Shown here: piece after piece, positions 35,925-44,325 of the stretch
Numbering within the stretch: position 1 is the stretch's first letter
How the letters are laid out: every line of letters starts with the position of its first letter
NCBI RefSeq assembly: GCF_020171285.1
Contig: NZ_JAIUZI010000005.1
Span: 1-64,000, forward strand
Direction: 5' to 3'
Length of the DNA: 64,000 nucleotides
Origin: Seohaeicola saemankumensis
GTDB taxonomy: Bacteria; Pseudomonadota; Alphaproteobacteria; Rhodobacterales; Rhodobacteraceae
Position numbers and translations under genes: made by a program
Notes under the pieces: generated by a model
Told to the model about the DNA's origin: nothing
The model's database searches: none
The model's input: the letters and a program-made list of their open reading frames with translations, nothing else

Positions 35925-35954
35925 AAAAAAAGGCCGCCCCGGCTTGGAACGGCC
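35925..35954 (-). terminator. Intrinsic terminator of the kps-kdsA-pgm operon
   Basis: Read on the minus strand, GGCCG and CGGCC form a stem (with further G/C pairing inside) followed by a run of seven T. It comes 22 bases after the stop of the phosphomannomutase gene and closes the leftward operon. Confidence 0.75.
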
Positions 35955-35976
35955 CCGACCGGTCATCAGACGCGGT

Positions 35977-37473
35977 TCAGATCTTCTGGTCGTAGTCCCC
36001 GACGCCCGGTTCGGTCCGGATGACGGCGTCGATCTCGGCAAAGATCGCGCGCATTTCCTCTTCGCTGTCCGAGCTTTCGCAGACCACCACGAGGTTGGGC
36101 GTGTTGGAAGACGCCCGCACCAGGCCCCACGATCCGTTGTCGAGGATAACCCGTGCGCCGTTGACGGTGACGACCTCCTTGATCGCGCGACCGGCAAAGG
36201 TGTCGCCGGCATCCGCCTTGGCGACCAGCTTGGCCACCAGCCGGTCGAGAATGTCGTATTTCTCGGTGTCGGCGGCATAGGGGGACATGGTCGGCGTCGA
36301 CCACGTTTTCGGCAACGCCTTGCGCAGGTCGGACATCTTCATGTCGGGGTTGCGGTCCATCAGCTTGCAGATCTCGACCGCGACCCGCATGCCGTCGTCG
36401 TATCCGCGTCCAACCGGTTCGGCCAGAAAGTAGTGGCCCGATTTCTCGAACCCCGCCAGCGCGCCCAGCTCGTGTACCCGGCGTTTCATGTGGGAATGCC
36501 CGGTCTTCCAATAGTCCGCCTTGACCCCGTTGGCCTTCAACTCGGGGTCAGAGGCAAAGAGGCCGGTGGATTTCACATCCGCGACAAAGGTGGCGTTCGG
36601 ATAGATCTTGGACAGGTCGCGGGCCATGATGACGCCCACCTTGTCGGCAAAGATCTCTTCGCCCTCGTCGTCGACGACGCCGCAGCGGTCGCCATCGCCG
36701 TCAAAGCCCAGTGCGAAATCCGCACCCGAGTCTTTCACGCTGTCCGACATGTCGTGCAGCATTTCCATCGCTTCGGGGTTCGGGTTGTAATGCGGGAACG
36801 TGTAATCCAGCGCATTGTGACTGGGCACGACCTCGACCCCGATCCGCTTTAGCAGTTCAGGAGCAAAGGCACCGGCGGTTCCGTTGCCGGTGGCGCAGAC
36901 CACCTTTAGCGGCCGGCTCATCTTGAAATCGCCGGCCAGGTCGTTGAGATAGGCCGCCCGCACACCGGGGACGAACTCGTACCCGCCGCCCGCACGGGGC
37001 TCGCCGGCGCCCTCCAGCACAATATCGCGCAATTCGCCCATTTCATCGGGGCCATGGGTCAGCGGCATCTGAAAGCCCATCTTGACGCCAGTCCACCCAT
37101 TGGGATTGTGGCTGGCCGTGACCATCGCAACCCCCGGCACACCCAGGTGAAAGCTGCTGAAATAGGCCATCGGTGTAATGCAGGGGCCGATATCCTTGAC
37201 CTGTACGCCGGCCTGCATCAGGCCGATGACCAGCGCGTTCTTGATCGCCAGAGAGTAATCACGGTAGTCGTTGCCGACCGCGATGACCGGTTCGATGCCG
37301 CGTTTGTGCATCTGCGTGCCAATCCCGAGCCCGAGCGCCGTCATGCCGGGCAGGTTGATTTCGTCCGGGTACTTCCAGCGTGCGTCATACTCGCGAAAGC
37401 CGGTAGGCTTGATCATCGGATCGCGCAGGAATTTCCAGGTGTTCTGGGTCACCGTGGCGGCAGGTTTGGTCAT
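35977..37473 (-). CDS. Phosphomannomutase/phosphoglucomutase
   Basis: This alpha-D-phosphohexomutase interconverts hexose 6- and 1-phosphates, supplying mannose-1-P or glucose-1-P for nucleotide sugars. The phosphoserine loop is VTASHNPNGWTG, the metal loop is GFDGDGDRCGVVD, the sugar loop is GFEKSGHYFL and the phosphate-binding loop RASSNTPNLVV, the four sites expected. At 498 residues it resembles bifunctional AlgC/ManB types. It is last in the operon with kdsA, kpsE and kpsT, so its role is probably in capsule precursors. The intact gmd substrate route (GDP-mannose) starts from this enzyme's product. Confidence 0.93.
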   Translation of the reverse strand: MTKPAATVTQNTWKFLRDPMIKPTGFREYDARWKYPDEINLPGMTALGLGIGTQMHKRGIEPVIAVGNDYRDYSLAIKNALVIGLMQAGVQVKDIGPCITPMAYFSSFHLGVPGVAMVTASHNPNGWTGVKMGFQMPLTHGPDEMGELRDIVLEGAGEPRAGGGYEFVPGVRAAYLNDLAGDFKMSRPLKVVCATGNGTAGAFAPELLKRIGVEVVPSHNALDYTFPHYNPNPEAMEMLHDMSDSVKDSGADFALGFDGDGDRCGVVDDEGEEIFADKVGVIMARDLSKIYPNATFVADVKSTGLFASDPELKANGVKADYWKTGHSHMKRRVHELGALAGFEKSGHYFLAEPVGRGYDDGMRVAVEICKLMDRNPDMKMSDLRKALPKTWSTPTMSPYAADTEKYDILDRLVAKLVAKADAGDTFAGRAIKEVVTVNGARVILDNGSWGLVRASSNTPNLVVVCESSDSEEEMRAIFAEIDAVIRTEPGVGDYDQKI

Positions 37474-37497
37474 GAGAAAGTCTCTTTTAAGTTATCG

Positions 37498-38331
37498 TCA
37501 AAGCTGGACGGGGTTTGCCTTGGCAATGCCATCCAACGCCATCAATGTGTCAATCAATCCCGCCATCTGGTCGAGCGGAACCATATTCGGCCCGTCAGAG
37601 GGCGCATTGTCCGGGTTTTCGTGCGTTTCGATGAAAACGCAGGCAACGCCAACGGCAACGGCGGCCCGTGCCATCACCGGAGCGAACTCACGCTGACCGC
37701 CCGAAGATCCGCCCTGACCGCCCGGTTGCTGTACCGAATGGGTGGCGTCCATGACGACCGGATATCCGGTCTTGGCCATTTCCGGAAGCGAGCGCATGTC
37801 CGCCACAAGCGTGTTGTATCCAAATGATGCGCCGCGCTCGGTCAGCAGGATGCGTTCATTGCCGGTGCTTTCAACCTTGGCCACAACGTTTGCCATGTCC
37901 CAAGGCGCCAGAAACTGACCCTTCTTGATGTTAACGACCGCGCCGGTTTCGCCAGCAGCCAGCAACAGGTCCGTCTGGCGGCACAGGAAGGCCGGGATCT
38001 GGATGATGTCCACCGCCTCGGCGGCCAGCTTGCACTGCGGCGGGGCATGCACATCAGTCAGGACCGGCACGTTCAGTTTCTTGCGAACCCCGTCCAGCAC
38101 ATTCAGCCCGGCGCGGATGCCCATGCCACGCTTGCCCGACAGCGACGTGCGGTTGGCCTTGTCGAACGAGCCCTTGAACACATACTGCGCCCCCGCCGCG
38201 GCACATATCTCCTGCATCTTGCCGGCGATCATCTGCGCGTGGTCGGCGCTTTCCAGTTGGCAGGGCCCGGCGATGATCGTCAGGGGCTGGTCATTGCCAA
38301 TGGTGAGATCGGCGACTTTGACATGTTTCAT
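37498..38331 (-). CDS. kdsA: Kdo-8-phosphate synthase
   Basis: KdsA condenses PEP with arabinose-5-phosphate to Kdo-8-P, the first committed step to Kdo for LPS and for the poly-Kdo linker of ABC-exported capsules. Signature stretches are IIAGPCQLESADHAQMIAGK, GSFDKANRTSLSGKRGMG, PVLTDVHAPPQC and TERGASFGYNTLVADMRSLP. Length 277 is normal. The gene starts four bases after kpsE ends, so this copy is tied to capsule production; a second copy with LPS genes may exist elsewhere. Confidence 0.96.
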   Translation of the reverse strand: MKHVKVADLTIGNDQPLTIIAGPCQLESADHAQMIAGKMQEICAAAGAQYVFKGSFDKANRTSLSGKRGMGIRAGLNVLDGVRKKLNVPVLTDVHAPPQCKLAAEAVDIIQIPAFLCRQTDLLLAAGETGAVVNIKKGQFLAPWDMANVVAKVESTGNERILLTERGASFGYNTLVADMRSLPEMAKTGYPVVMDATHSVQQPGGQGGSSGGQREFAPVMARAAVAVGVACVFIETHENPDNAPSDGPNMVPLDQMAGLIDTLMALDGIAKANPVQL

Positions 38332-38335
38332 GTGA

Positions 38336-40084
38336 TTACGACGTTACCTGTTCTCTCAGAATCGACGCGGTGAGCGAGATCATCAGGTAGATACCGGAAA
38401 AGATCAGGAATGCCAAAATCGTATTCTCGAACTTGCGCGGATAGGTAGCCTCTTCGCTGGCCACCGGCTCAACCGAGATGGTCAGGTAACGGACCTGCCG
38501 GTAGGCCTCCATCCGGGTCTGTTCCACTTGTTGCAATGCGGACTGGAGCATCATGTCACGGGTGGCCAGGTCGGCCTGGGCCATCTGGATCCGGACGCTC
38601 AGCTGGGCCAGCGAGTTTTCGCCTTTCGACGCGTCGACCATCCGCTGGTTCAGCTGTGTCAGCAGCTCTTCCAGCCTGCGCACATCCCCACTGGCACCGT
38701 CGACCTTGGCCCGGTTCGGGCGCGTGTTGTCCAGCAGCGCGGCAAGGTCCAGCTGCCGTTCCTGCAGCTGCGTTTCGATGTTGTTGATCTGGCTTCGCAG
38801 GGCGGCAATGACACCTTCGGGATCCAGGATCGCGCCCTTTTGCTGCAGTTCAACCAGCGCCTCTTGCGCCTTGCGGCGTTCGGCCTGCGCGTTTTCAAAG
38901 CCCTGCATCGCGTCTTTCATCTGGTCCTCGCGCTTTTGCTCGGACAGATGGTTCACACGTTGTTCGGCATAGGAAATCAGGTTCCGCGAGAATTGGGCGC
39001 TGACCTGCGGGTCCGCTGCGACAACTTCCATACGGATCACGCCTTCTGTCGGGTCATAGCCGATTTTGACGTTCTTCTGGTATGTCTTGTAGGCTTCTTC
39101 GTTGGACGGGTTGTCGCCCAGCCGCTGAATCGGGTCGATCCAATCCTGCGTGAAATGGTCCTTGAAGCCGAGGTCCTGATCCAGACGCAGCATCGCATCC
39201 TTGGATTGCAGAAAGGACTGCACCGCGATCGAATCCTGGCTGGTGGCGAACTGGGTGCCACTCAGCAACCCGCCAAGACCGCTGCCGCCGCCGTTGTCGG
39301 CCTTTAGGATCAGGAATTCCGATTTGGTGGCGTAAAGCGGCGTTGCAACGGCGTACATGTACCAGCCCACGATCAAAGTGGGCAGCAGCACAAAAAACGC
39401 CAATCGGGTCAGCAACAGCAGCGTCTTGCGCCGCCGGCGCTTCATGATGTCGCGCTGGATCTCGCCAATTTCGCGGTTGCGCCGCTCGGCCGGGCTCAGT
39501 TCGGTCGACGGCAGGGTTTGCTTCTTGGCCGGCACTGTCTGTGGCAACTGCACCCGGTCCCGGTTGGCGCCATCCTCCTGCCCGTTGCCAGCGTTTCCGC
39601 CGCTTTGGGGTACGACGAGCTCCAGCATGTTGGAGCGCTGGAACGGGTCGATCCCGTGTTGTCGCAGCAACCGGACCGCATCGAAATCCGAGGTGGCCGG
39701 CAGGTTGTGCTTCTGGGCAACGCGCCGCGCCATGCGCAGCTGCCGACCGGTCAGGCCTTCGCGACGGATCGCATCGATATCCGTGTCCGCGCGGGCTTCT
39801 CGGGCCGAGGCGACCTCGCCCTGCGGGGCGGAGTCGGGCGGGGCGGATTGGGGCTGGGCGGTTGGTGGTTGTTGCGACGCCTGCGGCGGATCTACGGGAC
39901 GCGGCCGGGCTGGCTCGGCCGCAGTATCCGGCCGGGGCTGGGCTGCCGTTTGGGTGGCGGGCATCGCGGCAGGCACCGCGTTCGTCGCCGCAGCTCCAGA
40001 TGTTGCAGCAGAGGTTGCATTGGCCGCCGCGGCCGTCGGGCTGCGGCGGATGCGGAATTTCTTAGCCTTGGGTTTCATAGTCAT
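38336..40084 (-). CDS. kpsE: Capsule export inner-membrane protein KpsE-like
   Basis: This is a polysaccharide co-polymerase/export protein of the Wzz-KpsE class. It has a cytoplasmic Ala/Pro/Gln-rich N-terminal part of about 220 residues, a first membrane helix (RLAFFVLLPTLIVGWYMYAV, near residues 225-245), a periplasmic coiled-coil region (AQAERRKAQEALVELQQKG; LQERQLDLAALL) and a last helix (AFLIFSGIYLMISLTASIL). E. coli KpsE has only about 380 residues, so the N-terminal extension, containing GLTGRQLRMARRVAQKHNLP, is a lineage trait. ATG 40084 overlaps kpsT by 23 bases. It would link the ABC transporter to the outer-membrane channel KpsD. Confidence 0.88.
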   Translation of the reverse strand: MTMKPKAKKFRIRRSPTAAAANATSAATSGAAATNAVPAAMPATQTAAQPRPDTAAEPARPRPVDPPQASQQPPTAQPQSAPPDSAPQGEVASAREARADTDIDAIRREGLTGRQLRMARRVAQKHNLPATSDFDAVRLLRQHGIDPFQRSNMLELVVPQSGGNAGNGQEDGANRDRVQLPQTVPAKKQTLPSTELSPAERRNREIGEIQRDIMKRRRRKTLLLLTRLAFFVLLPTLIVGWYMYAVATPLYATKSEFLILKADNGGGSGLGGLLSGTQFATSQDSIAVQSFLQSKDAMLRLDQDLGFKDHFTQDWIDPIQRLGDNPSNEEAYKTYQKNVKIGYDPTEGVIRMEVVAADPQVSAQFSRNLISYAEQRVNHLSEQKREDQMKDAMQGFENAQAERRKAQEALVELQQKGAILDPEGVIAALRSQINNIETQLQERQLDLAALLDNTRPNRAKVDGASGDVRRLEELLTQLNQRMVDASKGENSLAQLSVRIQMAQADLATRDMMLQSALQQVEQTRMEAYRQVRYLTISVEPVASEEATYPRKFENTILAFLIFSGIYLMISLTASILREQVTS

Positions 40085-40721
40085 AAAGTTGTTTGGCTTC
40101 TTCCAAGGTGTCGAACATATGCAGGTGGCCATCCATCAGAACGGCCGCCGAGCGGGCGAATTTTTCCAATGTCGCGGGCTGGTGCGACACAATTACAATG
40201 GTCGTCGTTTCAAGCCGTTCCTTCAGGATCGCGCCGGCTTTCTTGTTGAACTCCACATCCGTGGTGCTGGGCATACCCTCGTCCACCAGGTAAATGTCGA
40301 AATCCAGCGCCAGCATCAGGGCAAAGGAAAACCGCGACCGCATGCCGGCGGAATAGGTGCCCAACGGCTGATCAAAATACTCTCCGAGGTTGCACAGCCA
40401 CCTGCAGTAGGCTTCGACATAGTCGGGATCCATGCCATAAAGCCGGGCAATATAGCGGCAGTTTTCTATCGCCGAGATCCGGCCGATCACCCCGCCCATG
40501 AACCCCAGCGGGAAAGAGATGTTGCACAGCCGGCGGATTTCACCTTCGTCCGGTTTTTCCAGCCCGGCCATCATGTTGATCAACGTCGTTTTGCCAGTGC
40601 CGTTCGGCGCCAGAATACCCAGCGATTTGCCCAATTCGACGCGGAACGATACCCGGTCAAGGATCACCTTGCGCTGTGTCCCCGTCCAGAAAGATTTACT
40701 GACGTTGTCGAATTCTAACAT
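40062..40721 (-). CDS. kpsT: Capsule polysaccharide ABC transporter ATP-binding protein
   Basis: This 219-residue ATPase drives capsular polysaccharide export. It has Walker A LGILAPNGTGKTTLINMM, the signature LGTYSAGMRSRFSFAL, Walker B DIYLVDEGMP and the switch His in IVSHQPATLEKF. The short length and the Ser-Ala-Gly-Met signature fit KpsT rather than Wzt, whose C-terminal glycan-binding domain is missing. Its permease partner KpsM is not adjacent, which is unusual. It is the first gene of the operon; a GTG 15 bases upstream is an alternative start. Confidence 0.92.
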   Translation of the reverse strand: MLEFDNVSKSFWTGTQRKVILDRVSFRVELGKSLGILAPNGTGKTTLINMMAGLEKPDEGEIRRLCNISFPLGFMGGVIGRISAIENCRYIARLYGMDPDYVEAYCRWLCNLGEYFDQPLGTYSAGMRSRFSFALMLALDFDIYLVDEGMPSTTDVEFNKKAGAILKERLETTTIVIVSHQPATLEKFARSAAVLMDGHLHMFDTLEEAKQLYDYETQG

Positions 40722-40840
40722 GCTGTGGTCCTGCACTGCCTTGTGCGGGTCGGGTCCGGTTCTTGTTTCTTTGGCGCCTGCTCTGGCCTGAACCTCCTTA
40801 TCAGAGGGACGTTAACGGCCTACTCGCCGAATTTGGCCAC

Positions 40841-40870
40841 ATTATGTCGAAATGTGAAACAAATAGCCAA
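40841..40870 (-). promoter_or_regulatory. Candidate promoter of the kpsT operon
   Basis: On the minus strand TTGGCT (40865-40870) and CATAAT (40841-40846) are 18 bases apart, four and five matches to consensus, about 120 bases before the kpsT start. It lies in the AT-rich part of the roughly 330-base gap (40722-41049) between kpsT and the divergent glycosylase gene. Nothing else was recognised in that gap. Confidence 0.4.
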
Positions 40871-41049
40871 TAGCAATCGGAACACGAACGCCGCTTTGCA
40901 CGTGATTTACCTTGTGATTTGGGGGGCAGGCCGGGGATTGTCATCCCCGGTGCTAGGCGACAGACTGTTTCGAGAGCGGCGACAAACACGGTCCCGCGGG
41001 CCAAACCGTGTAAACCGCCCCGCATACCGGGCCTGATACGGGGGACGAC

Positions 41050-41655
41050 GTGATCGACACGCAAGGGGTCATACCCGGGCTGGCGGACCGGATCCGGGCC
41101 TGTAGGCTATGTGCCGAAAGGTTCGCGGCGACGTCGACCGCCCATGTCCCACGGCCTGTCGTCTGGTTCCGGCCCTCGGCCCGATTGCTGATCGCAGGGC
41201 AGGCGCCGGGCGCACGGGTGCATGCTTCGGGTCGGCCGTTTACCGACCCCTCGGGCGACAGGCTGCGCCAATGGCTCGGGATTGATGAGAATGAGTTTTA
41301 TGACCGCGACCGGGTCGCGGTGGTGCCCATGGCCTTCTGTTTTCCGGGATATTCCGCGAAAAAGGCGGATCTGCCGCCGCCGGCCATCTGTGCGCGAACC
41401 TGGCACGGGCAGGTGATGCAGAACCTGGACGGGGTTCAACTGAAAATATTGGTCGGCGGGCATGCGCATCGCTGGCACCTCGGCAGCCGTGAGACCGTTA
41501 CGGCGACCGTTGCCGCCTGGCGGGATCATGCGCCGCAGGTCTTCCCCTTGCCTCATCCGTCGTGGCGCAATACCGGGTGGCTCAAGAAGAACCCCTGGTT
41601 CGAGGCGGATTTGCTGCCCGTTCTGCGAAGCCGGGTTCAGGAGGTGCTGAGATGA
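41050..41655 (+). CDS. Uracil-DNA glycosylase family protein, 4Fe-4S type
   Basis: The 201-residue protein has the UDG-fold motif LLIAGQAPGARVHASGRPFT (motif A is GQAPG instead of GEAPG) and motif B HPSWRNTGW. Four cysteines in the family-4 layout (Cys18, Cys21, Cys97, Cys114) could hold a 4Fe-4S cluster. It probably removes uracil or related bases from DNA. The Glu-to-Gln change in motif A is a departure from family 4 and may alter the reaction. Translation starts at GTG with GGGGGA upstream and ends overlapping the next gene by four bases. Confidence 0.85.
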   Translation: MIDTQGVIPGLADRIRACRLCAERFAATSTAHVPRPVVWFRPSARLLIAGQAPGARVHASGRPFTDPSGDRLRQWLGIDENEFYDRDRVAVVPMAFCFPGYSAKKADLPPPAICARTWHGQVMQNLDGVQLKILVGGHAHRWHLGSRETVTATVAAWRDHAPQVFPLPHPSWRNTGWLKKNPWFEADLLPVLRSRVQEVLR

Positions 41656-42440
41656 CAGAAGAAACCCCGCTGGATACCGCGCACATCGCGATGGAGGCCG
41701 CGCCGGAAGATGATGCCGCGCGGTTGCGGTTCTACGAACGGCTGGCCGACAGCGAATTGTTCCTGATGCTGACCGAAGAGGCGCGCGACGAAAATATCTC
41801 GCCTGAAGTCTTCGACGTGGCGGATGGACGGTTCCTACTGGCTTTTGACCGGGAAGAACGGCTGGCTCGATTCGCGGGACGCCCGGCCCCTTACGCGGCG
41901 CTGTCCGGCCGGGTTCTGGCACAGATGATGGCGGGGCAGGGGCTCGGGCTGGGGGTGAACCTCGAGGTCGCGCCCTCCTCGATCCTGATCCCGGCCGAGG
42001 CGATGGGCTGGCTGTACCAGACGCTGGGTCATGTCCCCGACGAAGTCGAGGCGCGTATCGCCGAAGTCTCGGCGCCGGTCGGCTTGCCCGAGACGCTGTT
42101 GCTGGCGTTGGATACCAAGCTGGCTACCGCGCAGGGGCTGGCCCAGGCCGCCTATCTCGTTGCGGTCACATACCACGACGGTGGGCGCGGGCACATGCTG
42201 GGGTTTGTCGGTGCGCTTGAAGGGGCCGAAGGCGCTTTGGCCAAGGCCGCAGGCGAGGCTTTGACGTTTTCCGGAATCGAGGCGGGGGCAATGGATGTTG
42301 GGTTCTTCGGCCCCGAAGATCCTGTCACCGCGCGACTGGAGGCCACGGGCCTGCGGTTCGACTTGCCCGAACAGGTGGCTGAACAGGCCGTGCGTCCGGC
42401 ACCCGGCAGCAATCCGGACAAACCGCCCATCCTAAAATAA
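41652..42440 (+). CDS. SseB family protein
   Basis: The 262-residue protein has the SseB-type N-terminal domain (LRFYERLADSELFLMLTEEA; FLLAFDREERLARFAG; YAALSGRVLAQMMAGQGLGL) and GVNLEVAPSSILIPAEAMGW. SseB proteins are enhancers of serine sensitivity in E. coli or type III secretion partners, with no clear reaction. Its start overlaps the glycosylase stop in ATGA. A cluster of strong hairpins follows immediately after its stop. Confidence 0.85.
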   Translation: MTEETPLDTAHIAMEAAPEDDAARLRFYERLADSELFLMLTEEARDENISPEVFDVADGRFLLAFDREERLARFAGRPAPYAALSGRVLAQMMAGQGLGLGVNLEVAPSSILIPAEAMGWLYQTLGHVPDEVEARIAEVSAPVGLPETLLLALDTKLATAQGLAQAAYLVAVTYHDGGRGHMLGFVGALEGAEGALAKAAGEALTFSGIEAGAMDVGFFGPEDPVTARLEATGLRFDLPEQVAEQAVRPAPGSNPDKPPILK

Positions 42441-42463
42441 CATCGGTTGGAACCGGAAGCGGG

Positions 42464-42577
42464 GCAGGGCGGCAGCGGGCTGGCCAGGTTCTGGCCAGCC
42501 CGCTGCCGCCCTGCGGTTGCGCTTGTCGCAACCGGGCGCGCCGAAGAGGTCCCGTCAGGGGCCGCTGAGGCGCGCCC
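42464..42577. repeat. Cluster of three abutting inverted repeats
   Basis: A perfect 24-base inverted repeat (42464-42487 and 42491-42514, loop GTT) is followed directly by a perfect 8-base hairpin (CGGTTGCG, loop five, CGCAACCG; 42514-42534) and then by GGGCGCGCC/GGCGCGCCC arms (42534-42542 and 42569-42577). All three share border bases. They lie between convergent genes, so they may stop transcription or block readthrough from both sides, although there is no T-run. Confidence 0.8.
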
Positions 42578-42591
42578 CCGTCCCGCCTGGC

Positions 42592-43467
42592 TTATTCCGC
42601 TGCGGGTTCCAGCTTGTCCTGAGTGCGGGTCTCGAAATCTCCCGCGTCATGGCGTTCGCGCAGCTGGGTGTGCAACTCGCCAAATGCACGGTTCACCATG
42701 CGCCCGCGGCTCACCGCGGGACGCGCGTCGATCGCCTTGGCCCAGCGCTGTACGTTCTTATAGCTCTCCACATCCAGAAAGGTCCCGGCGCTGTAAAGCC
42801 GACCAAGTACCAATTGCCCGTACCAAGCCCAGATCGCCATATCCGCGATCGTATAGTCGTCGCCCGCGATATAGGTTCTTTCGGCCAGTTCCCTGTCCAG
42901 AACATCCAGCTGGCGTTTGGTTTCCATCGCGAACCGGTCGATCGGATATTGCCATTTTTCCGGCGCATAGGCGTAGAAATGGCCGAACCCGCCGCCCAGA
43001 TAAGGCGCGCTGCCCATCTGCCAGAACAGCCAGGACAGGCATTCGGTCCGCGCGGCATGGTCTTCCGGCAGGAACGCGCCGAATTTCTCGGCCAGGTACA
43101 ACAGGATCGCGCCGGATTCGAAAACGCGTTGCGGCGTCTCGCCGGAGTGATCCATCAATGCCGGGATTTTCGAATTCGGGTTGGCGGCGACAAATCCGCT
43201 GCCAAACTGGTCACCATCTCCGATGTTGATAATCCAGGCGTCGTATTCCGCCCCCTCGTGGCCCAGCGCCAGGAGCTCTTCGAGCATGACCGTGACCTTG
43301 ACCCCGTTCGGGGTGGCGAGAGAATACAGCTGCAGCGGATGCTTGCCCACCGGCAGTTCCTTGTCATGGGTCGGCCCGGCGATCGGGCGGTTGATGCTGG
43401 CAAACCGTCCGCCGCTTTCGGTGTCCCACGTCCAGACTTCGGGCGGCGTGTAAGGGGTATCGCTCAT
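42592..43467 (-). CDS. yghU: Glutathione S-transferase YghU-like
   Basis: The 291-residue protein follows the YghU/Ure2p-like GST pattern: INRPIAGPTHDKELPVGKHP, LYSLATPNGVKVTVMLEELL (thioredoxin fold start), PNSKIPALMDHSG (cis-Pro), FESGAILLYLAEKFG and the helical domain with WLFWQMGSAPYLGGGFGHF. E. coli YghU acts as a glutathione disulfide-bond reductase. The N-terminal 50-residue extension is typical of the group. The ATG is the first methionine of the family sequence. Confidence 0.93.
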   Translation of the reverse strand: MSDTPYTPPEVWTWDTESGGRFASINRPIAGPTHDKELPVGKHPLQLYSLATPNGVKVTVMLEELLALGHEGAEYDAWIINIGDGDQFGSGFVAANPNSKIPALMDHSGETPQRVFESGAILLYLAEKFGAFLPEDHAARTECLSWLFWQMGSAPYLGGGFGHFYAYAPEKWQYPIDRFAMETKRQLDVLDRELAERTYIAGDDYTIADMAIWAWYGQLVLGRLYSAGTFLDVESYKNVQRWAKAIDARPAVSRGRMVNRAFGELHTQLRERHDAGDFETRTQDKLEPAAE

Positions 43468-43722
43468 ATCTTGCTCTCTGCTGGTTGCGGGACGGCCTGT
43501 CCGCCCCTGTCATCGTTCCGTCAACAGGTAATGGTTCATTACCGCATGTCTAGGGGGCGATCCGCACAGGGCACCCTTGCGAAAATGCACATGAACAGGC
43601 GTTCACGCGATCTCTTGGCCTGTCACAGGACCGCGAGGCCCCCTTCGCAAGGCAATCGTTTTGCATATTGTCCAAAACAGCCCGGCATGGTGCCGGACCA
43701 CCCCAAGCCAAGGATCTTGCTC

Positions 43723-44238
43723 ATGAAACACCTGCTTCTGGCGCTGGCCGCCACCACCGCTCTGTCGTTCCCGGCCTTTGCCGGTGACCAGTTCGTCGAC
43801 ACGACCGGTTTTGCCGTGTCCGGCTACGATGTGGTCGCCTACCGGAGCCTCCACCAGAACCCGGTGGGCAGCGCGCAGCCGAAACCGGTTCCCGGCCATG
43901 CCGACATCACGGCCGAATACAATGGCGCCACCTTCGCCTTTGCCACCGAGGCCAACCGCGACACGTTCCTGCAGAATCCGGCCCATTACGCGCCGCAGTA
44001 TGACGGTCATTGCGCCTATGGCGTCAGCAAGGGCGGCAAGGTGCCGGGCAACCCGGAACTGTGGCGGATCGTCGATGACAAGCTGTACCTGAACATCACC
44101 AAGAACGTGGTGAGCTTCTGGGAAGAAGACATTCCCGGCAACATCAACCTTGCCGAAGGCAACTGGCCCGGCATCGACGGGAAACCGGCCTCGGAGAACC
44201 CGATCCCGAATTTCAGCTCTCATGCTCCGGTGAAATAA
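43723..44238 (+). CDS. Exported YHS domain protein
   Basis: The 171-residue product starts MKHLLLALAATTALSFPAFA, a signal peptide. The rest has the YHS-like domain: GFAVSGYDVVAYRSLHQNPV, then NGATFAFATEANRDTFLQNP and APQYDGHCAYGVSKGGKVPG. Such periplasmic proteins bind metals (Cu or Fe) and occur with metal efflux or oxidative stress genes. The single Cys and several His near the C-terminal half could be ligands. It is divergent from yghU with about 255 bases between them, in which I saw no clear box. Confidence 0.9.
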   Translation: MKHLLLALAATTALSFPAFAGDQFVDTTGFAVSGYDVVAYRSLHQNPVGSAQPKPVPGHADITAEYNGATFAFATEANRDTFLQNPAHYAPQYDGHCAYGVSKGGKVPGNPELWRIVDDKLYLNITKNVVSFWEEDIPGNINLAEGNWPGIDGKPASENPIPNFSSHAPVK

Positions 44239-44277
44239 CCGCTATCAAATAAAGGCGCCGGCAATTGACCGGATGTG

Positions 44278-44318
44278 CCCTTTCCGGAAAACTGGTTATC
44301 ACGCCAGACCGGAAAGGG
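44278..44318 (+). promoter_or_regulatory. Hairpin masking the ribosome site of the DUF302 gene
   Basis: CCCTTTCCGG (44278-44287) and CCGGAAAGGG (44309-44318) are perfect complements with a 21-base loop. The right arm contains the AAAGGG ribosome site of the gene that starts at 44326. In RNA that begins upstream the site would be closed, so translation could depend on temperature, a ligand or transcript start. A TTGACC at 44264 could place a start inside the left arm, which would free the site. Confidence 0.5.
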
Positions 44319-44325
44319 ACGTTTC

